Notes: generated by a model from the sequence alone, not told the origin. A stretch of 33,868 nt of DNA from Halanaerobiaceae bacterium (GCA_003553485.1 PWEJ01000060.1:1-33868), one strand, 5' to 3'; positions 8,781-17,549 are shown, counted from the stretch's first letter. Numbers and translations are program-made.

Positions 8781-8927
8781 GTTTACAATGGATTGAAATG
8801 TGCGGGTAAGTACTTCTAATCTTATTATAATTACATTTGACTTGAAAGTGCAGGTGCTGTTGTTAGTTGTAATCTTTAGCTAAGAAAATATTTTTGTCAA
8901 TTATTGTGGAGGTGTTTTTTTTTATTT

Positions 8928-10604
8928 ATGTCTCAAAAAAATAATATAGAAAGTGTTAAGATGGTTCCCTTAGGTGGGGTGGGCCAAATTGGAAAAAACA
9001 TGATGGTGTTAGAATATGGCTCAGAGATGCTGATTATCGATTCAGGAGTTATGTTTCCTGAAGATGACCAATTGGGGATTGATTTAGTTATTCCAGATTT
9101 CCAATATGTTAAGGAGAATCGAGACAAGATTAAAGGTATAGTTTTAACTCATGGTCATCTTGATCATATTGGCGCTATTCCTTATCTGCTCAAAGAGATT
9201 AATGTGCCTATATACGGCACTAAATTGACCCTGGGGCTTTTGGAGGGCTCCTTAAAGGAACATCGCCTGTTAAAAAGAAGCAGACTAAAGGTTGTAAATG
9301 CTGGTGGTTCTGTACAAGTTGGTCAATTTAAAGTAGATTATATCAGAGTAAATCATAGTATAGCTGATACTTGCGCTTTAGCAATCCATACTCCTTTAGG
9401 CCCTATAGTATACGCCAGTGACTTTAAGTTCGACCAAACTCCTATAGAAGGAGGAGTGGCAGACTTTCATAAACTGGCTGAGCTAGGAAATTCTGATCCT
9501 GGAGTTTTAGCCCTTTTTTCTGATAGTACTAATGTAGAAAGAAAGGGCTTTACCATGTCAGAAAAGGTAGTAGGGGAAGCAATTGACGATATCTTTTATG
9601 GAGCTCAGGAAAGAATTATCATAGCCACTTTTGCTTCCAATATTCATAGAATACAACAAATTATTGATGCAGCTGTAAAATATGATAGAAAAATAGCAAT
9701 TACTGGTCGTTCAATGTTAAATAATGTTGATATAGCCAGGAAATTAGGTTATCTCGATGTTCCTGATGATTTAATCGTTAATATTAGAGATTGTAGTCAA
9801 TTGGCTGATAATAAAGTCACCTTATTGACTACAGGCAGTCAGGGGGAACCTATGGCAGCCCTAACAAGAATGGCTAGAGGTGATCATTACCATATCAATA
9901 TCAAAGAAGGGGATACAGTTGTTTTATCAGCTTCAGCTATTCCTGGTAATGAAAAATTTGTAGGTCAGACTATCAATCAGTTATTCCGCCGGGGAGCTAA
10001 AGTTATCTATGAAGAAGTATCAGGAGTGCATGTTTCCGGTCATGCCAGTCAGGAAGAATTAAAGTTGATGTTAAATTTAACTCGCCCTAAATTCTTTGTT
10101 CCTACGCACGGCGAATACCGGCATATGTATCAACATGCTGATTTAGCAGAAGAAGTTGGGGTACCTAAGGATAGTATTCATATTGCTGATTTAGGAGATG
10201 TGATTGAGTTTAACCAGGATGAGGTTAAAAAAATAGACAGTGTTCCTGCAGGAGATGTTTTAGTAGACGGACTTGGGATCGGTGATGTAGGCAATATTGT
10301 TCTTCGGGATAGGAAGACCTTATCTGAAGATGGAATAATTATAGTGGTGGTTACCATTGACCATAATGGCAAATTATTATCTGGGCCAGATATTATAACC
10401 AGAGGATTTGTCTATATTAGAGAATCAGAAGAATTGTTAGAAGATGCAACAGAAAGAGTAGAAGAGGCACTTAAAGAGTGTGAAGAAAAACAAATAACAG
10501 AATGGAATGTCTTAAAATCAACTGTAAAGGATTCTTTGAAAAATTATATCTATCAAAAAATCAAACGAAGTCCTATGATTTTACCGGTGATTATGCAGGT
10601 CTGA
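8928..10604 (+). CDS. rnj: ribonuclease J
   Basis: A 558-residue metallo-beta-lactamase/beta-CASP ribonuclease of family-typical length. The zinc motif THGHLDH (74-80) supplies His75, His77, Asp79 and His80. The N-terminus PLGGVGQIGKN is the RNase J signature, and VSGHASQEEL and PTHGEYRHM are the beta-CASP histidine segments. It degrades and processes mRNA as an endo- and 5'-exonuclease in the cytosol. I use ATG 8928; the GGAGGTG site is 13 bases upstream, somewhat long. An in-frame TTG at 8904 lies before that site and is unlikely. Position between dapA and ftsK matches B. subtilis rnjB, but one RNase J may serve here. Confidence 0.95.
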   Translation: MSQKNNIESVKMVPLGGVGQIGKNMMVLEYGSEMLIIDSGVMFPEDDQLGIDLVIPDFQYVKENRDKIKGIVLTHGHLDHIGAIPYLLKEINVPIYGTKLTLGLLEGSLKEHRLLKRSRLKVVNAGGSVQVGQFKVDYIRVNHSIADTCALAIHTPLGPIVYASDFKFDQTPIEGGVADFHKLAELGNSDPGVLALFSDSTNVERKGFTMSEKVVGEAIDDIFYGAQERIIIATFASNIHRIQQIIDAAVKYDRKIAITGRSMLNNVDIARKLGYLDVPDDLIVNIRDCSQLADNKVTLLTTGSQGEPMAALTRMARGDHYHINIKEGDTVVLSASAIPGNEKFVGQTINQLFRRGAKVIYEEVSGVHVSGHASQEELKLMLNLTRPKFFVPTHGEYRHMYQHADLAEEVGVPKDSIHIADLGDVIEFNQDEVKKIDSVPAGDVLVDGLGIGDVGNIVLRDRKTLSEDGIIIVVVTIDHNGKLLSGPDIITRGFVYIRESEELLEDATERVEEALKECEEKQITEWNVLKSTVKDSLKNYIYQKIKRSPMILPVIMQV

Positions 10605-10615
10605 AATATATCAAT

Positions 10616-10647
10616 GCGGGGAAGGCATCTAAAGTTGCCTTCCTCGC
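10616..10647 (+). terminator. strong hairpin after the RNase J gene (possible terminator)
   Basis: GCGGGGAAGGCA (10616-10627) pairs with TGCCTTCCTCGC (10636-10647) over 12 positions with one G-U and an 8-base loop. No clear T-tract follows, so it may be an mRNA-stabilising or processing structure and not a true terminator. Confidence 0.5.
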
Positions 10648-10733
10648 CTAATGTTTAGGAGTAAAATAATAGTAGTTAGTTCTACAAATTTGCTCGTTTG
10701 AAAGTTTTGACTGTTGTTCAGGAGTGATGTAAA

Positions 10734-12953
10734 ATGTGGAAAGATTTTTTCTCTTTTGATGCTAGAAAAAAAGAAGTTATAGGAATAATTTTAGTCGTTT
10801 GGGGTGTTTTTAGTGCTCTAGCACTTTATGGAGGAGCGGTAGGTTGGGCAGGGAAAATATTAGCCGATTTTTATCTCTTCTTTTTTGGTCAGTTGGCCTT
10901 CTTTATCCCTTTTTGTTTTGCCTATGCCGGAATTAAATTTATAATTGGGGATTTAGTTACTGGCAAAGAAAGGTTAGGTGGATTTATATTATTATTTTTC
11001 TCCCTGCTTTCTTTGTATCATATTTCTTATGAGTTCACCAGCCCTTTAGAAAAGGGGCTTTTAGGAGAGGGAGGCGGACTTATTGGCGGACTTTTTTCTT
11101 ATCTACTGCAAAATATCTTTGGGGTAACTGGGTCTCAGATTATACTCTTTGCCCTGGCTTTAATCGGTATTCTCTTCTTTTTAGATATATTATTGAAGGA
11201 AGTTTTCCTGGGTATAACAGCAAAGAGCAAAAATATTTATCATCAGAGCAAAGAATTTTTAAGTAACCTGAGAAGATTTAATCCTGTAAAGATAGTTGCT
11301 ATTTTTGCTAAAATAAAAAATATATTAGGAAAAAAATCAACAGGAGAAAAGAAAAATTCTCATCAGCCTCCAGCTGATACCTCTAATAGTTCTATAACCT
11401 TAGATAAGGACTTGCCAGCTAAGGAACTTCCCAAAATGGAACCCCAAGAAGATGAAGATGATAATTTTCAAGAAAATGTTAATTCCAGTCCAATAGATAA
11501 TTTTACCGAGGTAACGGAAGATAAGACCGAGGAGGAGATCTCTAATATCAACCCAGGCGATAGAGAATCAGATTATACCCTTCCAGGGACTGGCCTGTTA
11601 AAAAAGAATAAACAAAGAGAAGGTGCTGGCAAAAATCAAAGTAAACAGTTAGAGGATACTTTGAAAAATTTTGGAGTGAAGGCTAAGGTCGTTAATGTTA
11701 GTCAGGGGCCAACCATAACCCGTTATGAAGTAGAGCCAGAAACAGGCGTAAAGGTTAGCAAAGTGGCAAATTTATCTGATGACATTGCCCTGGCCCTTGC
11801 CGCACAGGATGTCAGGATTGAAGCTCCAGTGCCCGGGAAGCCTGTGATTGGGATTGAAATTCCAAATCAAGGTCCCTCCCTGGTTAGATTTAGGGAGATT
11901 GTTGCCAGTGAAGAGTTTAAAAATAGCAGCAAAAAGATTCCCCTGGCCTTAGGATATTCTATTGATGGAAAGCCAGTAATTGCTGATCTGGCAACTATGC
12001 CTCACCTTTTAATTGCGGGAGCAACGGGTTCAGGAAAAAGTGTATGCATAAATAGTATTATTGCTAGTTTTTTGTATCGTTTTACTCCAGAACAGATTAA
12101 ATTACTTCTGATTGACCCTAAAAAAGTGGAAATGGTTAATTTTAAAGGTTTACCTCACCTCTTTACTCCTTTAGTTACAGATAGCAAAAAGGCGGCTGGA
12201 ACTTTAAAACTCATAGTCGAAGAAATGGAAAAGAGATATGAGCTTTTTGCAGAAACTGGCACCAGAGATATTTATTCTTATAATAATAAGGCTGAAGATC
12301 CTTTGCCTTATATAGCAGTTATTATTGATGAACTTTCTGATTTAATGATGGTAGCTGCCAGTGATGTTGAAGATGCAATTTGTCGATTGGCTCAAATGTC
12401 GAGAGCAGCAGGTATACATCTAGTTATTGCTACTCAGCGGCCTTCAGTGGATGTAATTACTGGTTTGATTAAGGCCAATATTCCTAGCAGAATAGCTTTT
12501 GCAGTCTCTTCTAATACTGATTCTAGAACTATCCTCGATACTAAGGGAGCAGAAAAATTACTGGGAGATGGGGATATGCTTTTTTACCCAGTGGGTGCAA
12601 AAAAACCTCATAGAATGCAGGGAGCTTATATTGATAATAAAGAGATCAAAAATATAGTTAACTTTGTTAAAGAACAATCAGATCCTGATTTTGCTTTAGA
12701 GGAGCAGGAATTGGCTGAAATAGATCTGGAAATTGATGATGATAAAGATGAACTATTGGAAGATGCTATTAAACTGGTAGTTGAATATCGCGCTTCTATT
12801 TCTATGTTACAGCGAAAACTTCATATTGGTCACTCAAGAGCGGCTAGACTGATTGATAACATGGAAGAGATGGGGATTGTAGGCCCTTATGCTGGCAGTA
12901 AACCCCGGGAAGTATTGATTAGCGAAGATGAATTAGAGGAATATTTAGATTAA
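10734..12953 (+). CDS. ftsK: FtsK/SpoIIIE-family DNA translocase
   Basis: A 739-residue protein with about four membrane helices in the first 165 residues, a charged linker (about 190-300), then the motor. Walker A is GATGSGKS (about 429-436); a Walker B-like [10 protein letters not shown] follows. The C-terminal winged-helix gamma domain ([19 protein letters not shown]) reads oriented chromosome sites. It pumps DNA through the septum during division and, in spore formers, into the forespore. Position after RNase J matches B. subtilis spoIIIE. No sporulation gene is visible here, so FtsK is the safer name. ATG 10734 has CAGGAGTG upstream. The four-helix, short-linker form is common in Firmicutes. 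Confidence 0.95.
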   Translation: MWKDFFSFDARKKEVIGIILVVWGVFSALALYGGAVGWAGKILADFYLFFFGQLAFFIPFCFAYAGIKFIIGDLVTGKERLGGFILLFFSLLSLYHISYEFTSPLEKGLLGEGGGLIGGLFSYLLQNIFGVTGSQIILFALALIGILFFLDILLKEVFLGITAKSKNIYHQSKEFLSNLRRFNPVKIVAIFAKIKNILGKKSTGEKKNSHQPPADTSNSSITLDKDLPAKELPKMEPQEDEDDNFQENVNSSPIDNFTEVTEDKTEEEISNINPGDRESDYTLPGTGLLKKNKQREGAGKNQSKQLEDTLKNFGVKAKVVNVSQGPTITRYEVEPETGVKVSKVANLSDDIALALAAQDVRIEAPVPGKPVIGIEIPNQGPSLVRFREIVASEEFKNSSKKIPLALGYSIDGKPVIADLATMPHLLIAGATGSGKSVCINSIIASFLYRFTPEQIKLLLIDPKKVEMVNFKGLPHLFTPLVTDSKKAAGTLKLIVEEMEKRYELFAETGTRDIYSYNNKAEDPLPYIAVIIDELSDLMMVAASDVEDAICRLAQMSRAAGIHLVIATQRPSVDVITGLIKANIPSRIAFAVSSNTDSRTILDTKGAEKLLGDGDMLFYPVGAKKPHRMQGAYIDNKEIKNIVNFVKEQSDPDFALEEQELAEIDLEIDDDKDELLEDAIKLVVEYRASISMLQRKLHIGHSRAARLIDNMEEMGIVGPYAGSKPREVLISEDELEEYLD

Positions 12954-13109
12954 TTTTTACTAATATAAAAAGATTAAAGGCTAGAAAAAGAGGAATTTCT
13001 CAATATTTCTAGAATTATTTAAAAAGGATAAGTAGATTTAATAGCAAGCAAAAACCTTTTTAGCTGGTGGTAGAGCAGTCAAAATAATAATTCAAAGTAG
13101 GTTTTATAA

Positions 13110-13880
13110 ATGGTAACTCTATATTTAGAGTATAAAATTATTAAGAATCGTCCCGGTCTTCTAGGGGATTTAGCTTCAATTCTGGGATTAATGCAGATTA
13201 ACATAAAAACAGTGGCCAGCATTGAAGATATTTATCGGGGCTTTTTATTGGAATTTTATTCTCCAGAAAGCAAAAAGAGGTTATTAGATGCCTTTAGTGC
13301 TGTAGAAGAACTAAAAATAACTGCTCTTCGTCCCCCTAATTTAGAAGATTTACTGGCTTTAAAACATGGTAAAAAGGTTTCTCTCCGTTTGCAAGAGGGA
13401 ATCTATGTTTTTCCCCGTCATGAGCTGGAAATGTTGATTGATTTTATGAGCAATTACCTAAAACAGAATCATAATGTACTTATTGGAATTAAAGGTGGAC
13501 CTAGAAGTGGAAAGACAGAGACTGCTATTGCTGCAGCAGTGCATGCTAATAAACAATGGCGACTTTTATCCACAACATTATTGAGAAAGACAACTGTAAT
13601 GGAGTTGTCGGAGAAGGAATTAGATAGCGATACTGTCTATATAATAGATGCTATAAGCTCCTTTCACCGAGCTCCAGCTCGTCATGTGAGATTAATGCGT
13701 GATTTTGTAACTTATAATTATCCTCGCATAATAGAACATCCAGAAATAGCAATCCAGGAAACTACTTTACAGCCAGAGGATTTTAATATTATGATAGAAC
13801 TTCGTCGTCAGAAAGAAGATGAGGACCCTAAAGATTCTAATTTAGACCAGTATATTAGTAATTTTACCAGTTTTGAATAG
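13110..13880 (+). CDS. ymfK: YmfK-like protein: ACT-like domain plus P-loop (DUF3388)
   Basis: A 256-residue cytosolic protein of unknown function. The N-terminus (about 1-75) looks like an ACT domain (IKNRPGLLGDLASILGL). The second half has a Walker A motif GGPRSGKT (129-136) followed by a possible Walker B DTVYIIDAIS. I assign it to the YmfK/DUF3388 family from its sequence and from its place immediately before the RodZ-like gene, as in B. subtilis. A ligand-sensing ATPase or kinase is possible. The ribosome binding site (AGTAGG) is weak. The 156 bases upstream hold an AT-rich inverted repeat at 12981-13012 and no obvious promoter. Confidence 0.75.
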   Translation: MVTLYLEYKIIKNRPGLLGDLASILGLMQINIKTVASIEDIYRGFLLEFYSPESKKRLLDAFSAVEELKITALRPPNLEDLLALKHGKKVSLRLQEGIYVFPRHELEMLIDFMSNYLKQNHNVLIGIKGGPRSGKTETAIAAAVHANKQWRLLSTTLLRKTTVMELSEKELDSDTVYIIDAISSFHRAPARHVRLMRDFVTYNYPRIIEHPEIAIQETTLQPEDFNIMIELRRQKEDEDPKDSNLDQYISNFTSFE

Positions 13881-13912
13881 GGCGATTTCATTTTGGGAAA
13901 GGAGGTCTTATA

Positions 13913-14887
13913 TTGTCTGCAGGAGAAAAAATTAGAGAAAAAAGAAAAGAAGAAGGTATATCTATAGAGCAGGCCCAAAAAGATACTAAGATTCGCAAAA
14001 AATATTTATTAGCCATAGAAAATGATGATTTTAGTCAAATACCTGGCCTGGTTTATGCACGTGCTTTTATAAAAACTTATTCGGCCTATCTAGGTCTTGA
14101 TCCAGAAGAGACTTTAGAAGAATTTGATAGATGGCGACAATTAGAAGATGTTAAAACTGAGGGGTTGAGCAGAAAAAGAAGAACCCATCGAACAAGAAAA
14201 AGCAAAAGCTCATTGACTAAGTTCTTATCAGCTTCCCCTAAAGTAATAGGAGTCATATTAGTATTATTGGTAATAGTTTCAATAGTAGCCTATAATTATG
14301 TCTTCTTACCTGGTGAATCTCCAGAAGAAGAACTAGGCAATGGAGAAGTTGAAGAAATGGTGATTCCTCCAGAGGAAGAGGAAGAGGAAGAGGAAGAAGT
14401 TAATGATGCAGAAGATGAAGAAAATGGTGAAGAGAGCATAACATCAGATGATTTAGAAGAAGAAAGAGATTTATTCACTGAGATTATCGATCTAGAGCAG
14501 GATGAATTACTACTGGATGATGATATAGAAGATACTGAGGGAATAACTCCTGATGCCGAGAATGATATTGAAGATACTGATGATATAGCAGAAGATGATA
14601 ACGATGTATCTTCTGAGGAACAAGAGGAGGAAGAAGAGGAAGAAGAAATTGATGAAATCATTTTTCGAGTTATAGCCAGTGGCGAAAGCTGGGTTAGGGT
14701 TACGGCTGATGGAGACACAATCTTTGAGGGAACTATGGATGATGGAGATACTTTTGAGGCTGAACCAGAAGAAAACCTTGTTTTAAGAATGGGAAATGCA
14801 GCAGCAATTACCGTTGAATATAATGATAGTGAAGAAGGTCCCTTTGGTGGTTCTGGAGATGTAGTGGAGGAAGAATTTACATTCTAG
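13913..14887 (+). CDS. rodZ: RodZ-like cytoskeletal/cell-shape protein (YmfM)
   Basis: A 324-residue bitopic membrane protein. Residues 1-75 form a Cro/C1-type helix-turn-helix of the RodZ kind (GEKIREKRKEEGISIEQAQ). A basic stretch (87-104) precedes one membrane helix (about 110-132). An extremely Asp/Glu-rich linker covers about 136-248. The C-terminus (about 249-324) is a beta-rich DUF4115-like domain with GESWVRVTADGD. RodZ couples MreB filaments to wall synthesis. TTG 13913 has AAAGGAGGT 6-7 bases upstream. The position after ymfK matches B. subtilis ymfM, but pgsA, next in B. subtilis, is displaced by about 6.7 kb. Confidence 0.88.
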   Translation: MSAGEKIREKRKEEGISIEQAQKDTKIRKKYLLAIENDDFSQIPGLVYARAFIKTYSAYLGLDPEETLEEFDRWRQLEDVKTEGLSRKRRTHRTRKSKSSLTKFLSASPKVIGVILVLLVIVSIVAYNYVFLPGESPEEELGNGEVEEMVIPPEEEEEEEEEVNDAEDEENGEESITSDDLEEERDLFTEIIDLEQDELLLDDDIEDTEGITPDAENDIEDTDDIAEDDNDVSSEEQEEEEEEEEIDEIIFRVIASGESWVRVTADGDTIFEGTMDDGDTFEAEPEENLVLRMGNAAAITVEYNDSEEGPFGGSGDVVEEEFTF

Positions 14888-14946
14888 TTGCAAATCAGCT
14901 AAAAGAAAATATTTAAATTTGAATCATAAAATTGAATCAAAAATAA

Positions 14947-14977
14947 AAAATTCCCGGTATTACCGGGAATTTTATTT
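14947..14977. terminator. bidirectional rho-independent terminator
   Basis: AAAATTCCCGG (14947-14957) and CCGGGAATTTT (14963-14973) form an 11-bp stem with a 5-base loop. T-rich DNA follows on both strands. It separates the rightward rodZ operon from the leftward tRNA cluster and can stop both. Confidence 0.85.
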
Positions 14978-14981
14978 CTAA

Positions 14982-15068
14982 TGGTGGAGGGGAAAGGATT
15001 TGAACCTTTGAAGGCATCGCCGGCAGATTTACAGTCTGCTCCCTTTAGCCAGACTCGGGCACCCCTCC
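14982..15068 (-). tRNA. tRNA-Tyr (GTA)
   Basis: Acceptor arms GGAGGGG/CCCCTCC, anticodon stem-loop GCAGA-CTGTAAA-TCTGC with anticodon GTA, a long variable arm as expected for class II bacterial tRNA-Tyr, T-arm with GGTTCAAATCC, and an encoded CCA. Third gene of the leftward Pro-Glu-Tyr cluster. Confidence 0.97.
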
Positions 15069-15076
15069 ATATAAAA

Positions 15077-15152
15077 TGGCACCCTCAAGGGGATTCGAAC
15101 CCCTGTCGCCAGGATGAAAACCTGGTATCCTAGACCACTAGACGATGAGGGC
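15077..15152 (-). tRNA. tRNA-Glu (TTC)
   Basis: Seven-base acceptor GCCCTCA pairs with TGAGGGT (first pair G-U). The anticodon stem-loop is CCAGG-TTTTCAT-CCTGG with anticodon TTC. The T-arm contains GGTTCGAATCC and CCA is encoded. It lies 6 bases from tRNA-Pro and 8 bases from tRNA-Tyr. Confidence 0.97.
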
Positions 15153-15158
15153 GCTAAA

Positions 15159-15235
15159 TGGTCGGGCTGCTCGGATTTGAACCGAGGACCCCCTGCTCCC
15201 AAAGCAGGTGCGCTACCAAACTGCGCCACAGCCCG
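15159..15235 (-). tRNA. tRNA-Pro (TGG)
   Basis: Acceptor CGGGCTG/CAGCCCG, anticodon stem-loop CCTGC-TTTGGGA-GCAGG with anticodon TGG, T-arm with GGTTCAAATCC and encoded CCA. First gene of the leftward cluster, directly behind a near-consensus promoter. Confidence 0.97.
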
Positions 15236-15248
15236 TCGCACAAATAAT

Positions 15249-15277
15249 AGTATAATAGAAAATGGCAATTAGGTCAA
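15249..15277 (-). promoter_or_regulatory. promoter of the tRNA Pro-Glu-Tyr cluster
   Basis: On the minus strand: TTGACC (15277-15272), a 17-base spacer, then TATACT (15254-15249). The predicted start lies a few bases before tRNA-Pro. Confidence 0.85.
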
Positions 15278-15336
15278 GGGTTTTTTTGAATTTTTTAGCT
15301 AAATTTTTATTTTTACAGAGAGAAAGGGGAGCTACT

Positions 15337-16101
15337 ATGAAAATATTGTTATCCAATGATGACGGTATCTATGCAGAAGGTCTACGAGCACTTGCTAATA
15401 GCTTAAAAGCAGCTGGTCATGATATAATAACTGTGGCACCAGCTCAAGAACAGAGTGCAAATGGTCATGCTATCACAATCAGAACACCCCTGAGAGTAAC
15501 AAAAATCAATAATAATGCTGAACTAGGTCAGGAAGCATATAAAGTTAATGGGACTCCGGCTGATTGTATTAAACTAGCTTTGCAACTATTTGCGGATTTC
15601 TCTCCTGATTTAGTTATAACTGGGATAAATCATGGTCAAAATTTAGGTTATGATGTTTTTTATTCAGGGACTGTAGCGGCAGCAACAGAGGGTTATCTAC
15701 AGGGTTATAACTCTATAGCCTTATCCCTTGCCAAAGGGAAAATGAGAAATTTTTCTTTAGCAGCCAGTCTGGCAGTAAAAATTATAGAGGAAAAAGATAA
15801 ATTATTTGATGAAAAGACAAAGGGTTCTCTGAATATAAATTTTCCTGATATTGCAAGAGAAGATATTCAAGGTTTAAAAGTTACCCGACTGGCAGAACAG
15901 ATATATGAAAGATTTATAGAGGAAAGAGTTGATCCAGCTGGTAGAAGTTATTTTTGGTTTGTGGGGAAAAAAAATTCGGGCTTTCCTCTAAATACTGATA
16001 TAGGCGCTATACAGAATAATTATATTTCTCTTACTCCTTTGAATTGTGATTTAAATGATGATAAAAAAATTAAGGAATTAAACCCCCAGGATCTAATTTA
16101 A
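15337..16101 (+). CDS. surE: 5'-nucleotidase SurE
   Basis: A 254-residue protein of normal SurE length. ILLSNDDGIYAEGL (3-16) gives the metal-binding Asp8 and Asp9. GTPADCIKLA and ITGINHGQNLG are the other conserved blocks. It removes phosphate from nucleoside 5'-monophosphates and short polyphosphates in the cytosol. I choose ATG 15337, which follows AAAGGGGA by 6 bases. The frame is open back to 15262, but that stretch contains the divergent tRNA promoter and would add a non-homologous tail. It converges with the DOMON gene. Confidence 0.95.
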   Translation: MKILLSNDDGIYAEGLRALANSLKAAGHDIITVAPAQEQSANGHAITIRTPLRVTKINNNAELGQEAYKVNGTPADCIKLALQLFADFSPDLVITGINHGQNLGYDVFYSGTVAAATEGYLQGYNSIALSLAKGKMRNFSLAASLAVKIIEEKDKLFDEKTKGSLNINFPDIAREDIQGLKVTRLAEQIYERFIEERVDPAGRSYFWFVGKKNSGFPLNTDIGAIQNNYISLTPLNCDLNDDKKIKELNPQDLI

Positions 16102-16122
16102 CTTATACTTTTTTAAATTAGA
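16092..16122. terminator. weak AT-rich inverted repeat between convergent genes
   Basis: TCTAATTTAA (16092-16101) is complementary to TTAAATTAGA (16113-16122) with an 11-base loop containing a T-run. It spans the ends of surE and the opposing DOMON gene. Having no G-C core, it would be a weak terminator at best. Confidence 0.3.
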
Positions 16123-16675
16123 GTTCAATTTCAATGGTGGTTCTAGCACTATGACGGGTGGAAAAACTTGTAGATGAATTATGATAGGCTAAAATAATAC
16201 TATAGCTTTCCTGAGATTTTAATTCAATACCAGGAAAATCCTCACTGCTGAGAGGTATTTTAGTTTCGAAAACTAATTCATCATTTTCATAATTGGCGGC
16301 TGCTTTTTCAGTGTAATCTTCTTCAGTGATTGAGTGTCCTGTAGGTGAGGTCCCGAGATGAGTTTCAAATTTTAGCTCTTCTTCTGTCAAAGCTGCTATA
16401 TAAATTTTTGCATCTTCCATTCTTAAAGTCGGCTCTAAACCAAAGGCTAGCCAGCCAGAGCCAGGGCTTACCAGACCAATATATAAATATTCATCATCTA
16501 ATTCCCAATAAAGGCTCATGCCGATATCGGTTTCTTTATAATTACTATACTCTTCAGCAGAGATTATCCCATCTATTTCAGGAGAAGATACTTCTTCAGC
16601 CATTAGAGGATAAGCAGCCATAACAAAAACTGTAACAGCACAAATAACTACCAAAATTAAGATTTTTTTATTCAT
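16118..16675 (-). CDS. exported DOMON-like domain protein
   Basis: A 185-residue protein on the minus strand. The start is ATG 16675, with GGAGG 8 bases upstream; an earlier ATG at 16690 overlaps that site. Residues 1-26 form a signal peptide ending near PLMA-EEV. The rest resembles a DOMON domain: YWELDDEYLYIGL, then GWLAFGLEPTLRMEDAKIYI, and a C-terminal AYHNSSTSFSTRHS. DOMON domains bind heme or sugars outside the membrane; Met86 and His165 or His175 could be axial heme ligands, but I cannot confirm this. It stands alone, opposite in direction to its neighbours, with its own promoter. Confidence 0.7.
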   Translation of the reverse strand: MNKKILILVVICAVTVFVMAAYPLMAEEVSSPEIDGIISAEEYSNYKETDIGMSLYWELDDEYLYIGLVSPGSGWLAFGLEPTLRMEDAKIYIAALTEEELKFETHLGTSPTGHSITEEDYTEKAAANYENDELVFETKIPLSSEDFPGIELKSQESYSIILAYHNSSTSFSTRHSARTTIEIEL

Positions 16676-16692
16676 TTTGCCAGCCTCCATAT

Positions 16693-16721
16693 ATTATATT
16701 TAAAATTCAAAAGCTTTACAA
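16693..16721 (-). promoter_or_regulatory. promoter of the DOMON-like gene
   Basis: On the minus strand TTGTAA (16721-16716), a 17-base spacer, then a perfect TATAAT (16698-16693). The predicted start falls at about the GGAGG site, giving a leader of only about 15 bases. Confidence 0.75.
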
Positions 16722-16771
16722 TAATAATTCGGGATTAAAGATTAAAATCCTGCTTAAAGGGAGATGAAATT

Positions 16772-17479
16772 TTGTCAATCAAATTGCCAGAACCTTTATA
16801 TTTAGCCGAATTGATATCTCGCCCCAATCGCTTTGTGCTTGAATGTTTCTGTGAAGTGACAGAAAAAAAAAGAAGAATATACCTTGCCGATCCAGGCCGG
16901 ATGCCTAATATTATGGTTGAAGGGCGAAAAATTTTATATCAGCCTGATTTCTCTAATGCTTCTCGTAAAACTGAGGGCAGTGCTGTGTTAGCAAAAATGG
17001 GAAATAAGGTATTAGTTTCTCTTAATTCTCATTTAGCTAACAAGGTGGCTGCTTCTGCACTGGAAAGAGGCCTTATTAAGGAGTTGAAGGGCTTTGAAAT
17101 CAAAAAGAGTGAATACAGCTGGGGTAATTCACGCCTTGATTTTCTTCTTCAGGGAGGTAAAAAGTACTTATTAGAAGTTAAAAGTGTTACTTTAGTTGAA
17201 AAAGGACAGGCCTGCTTTCCAGATGCTGTAACCCGGCGGGGAAAAAGACATCTAGAAGAATTAATGGAGTGGCAAAAGAAGAAAGATAATTTAGCCGGTG
17301 TTCTATTTTTGATAACTAGAAATGATGCAGAAAAGTTTCGTCCCTGTGAAAATATTGATCCTGAATTTTCTAAAACACTTGCTGAAGCTAGAGAACAGGG
17401 AGTAGAAATTATGGTATATGATTGTAAGGTAGACAAAAAGACAATTGAATTAAATAGAGCTATCACCCAAAATTGGTAA
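16772..17479 (+). CDS. sfsA: SfsA family protein (sugar fermentation stimulation protein homologue)
   Basis: A 235-residue cytosolic protein of normal SfsA length. It has an N-terminal OB-like part with DPGRMPNIM and a nuclease-like fold with SWGNSRLDFLL, LLEVKSVTLV and FPDAVTRRGKRHLEEL. The order of the Asp and Glu-x-Lys residues matches the PD-(D/E)xK arrangement described for the family. Its role is poorly defined; E. coli SfsA binds DNA and was named for an effect on maltose use. TTG 16772 has AAAGGGAGA about 7 bases upstream, and the nearby ATG at 16764 is out of frame. Confidence 0.92.
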   Translation: MSIKLPEPLYLAELISRPNRFVLECFCEVTEKKRRIYLADPGRMPNIMVEGRKILYQPDFSNASRKTEGSAVLAKMGNKVLVSLNSHLANKVAASALERGLIKELKGFEIKKSEYSWGNSRLDFLLQGGKKYLLEVKSVTLVEKGQACFPDAVTRRGKRHLEELMEWQKKKDNLAGVLFLITRNDAEKFRPCENIDPEFSKTLAEAREQGVEIMVYDCKVDKKTIELNRAITQNW

Positions 17480-17499
17480 AAGAAAATGCGAAAACCTGT

Positions 17500-17527
17500 T
17501 TGCCTTCAGGTGAATGTATGTTATAAT
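17500..17527 (+). promoter_or_regulatory. extended -10 promoter of the radical-SAM pair
   Basis: TTGCCT (17500-17505), a 16-base spacer ending in TGT, then TATAAT (17522-17527). The TGn before the -10 box marks an extended -10 element. AAGGAGGTG of the next gene follows. Confidence 0.6.
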
Positions 17528-17549
17528 AAATTGAAGGAGGTGAACAGGG

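Noticed and set aside
8638-8927. Lysine or other riboswitch near the lysine genes
   Set aside because: This gap lies after dapA and holds a terminator, promoter and simple leader; no lysine-box-like conserved core was recognised. Any lysine riboswitch would lie upstream of the window.
13061-13080. tRNA D-arm-like sequence TAGCTGGTGGTAGAGCAGTC
   Set aside because: No matching acceptor, anticodon or T-arm follows; it is an isolated resemblance.
14296-14718. Minus-strand Ser-rich frame of 140 codons
   Set aside because: It is the antisense of the Asp/Glu-rich linker of the RodZ-like gene; the Ser runs follow directly from GAA/GAG codons read backwards.
15029-15268. Minus-strand open frame of 79 codons
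   Set aside because: It lies across the tRNA-Tyr, tRNA-Glu and tRNA-Pro genes and the tRNA promoter; the RNA genes explain it fully.
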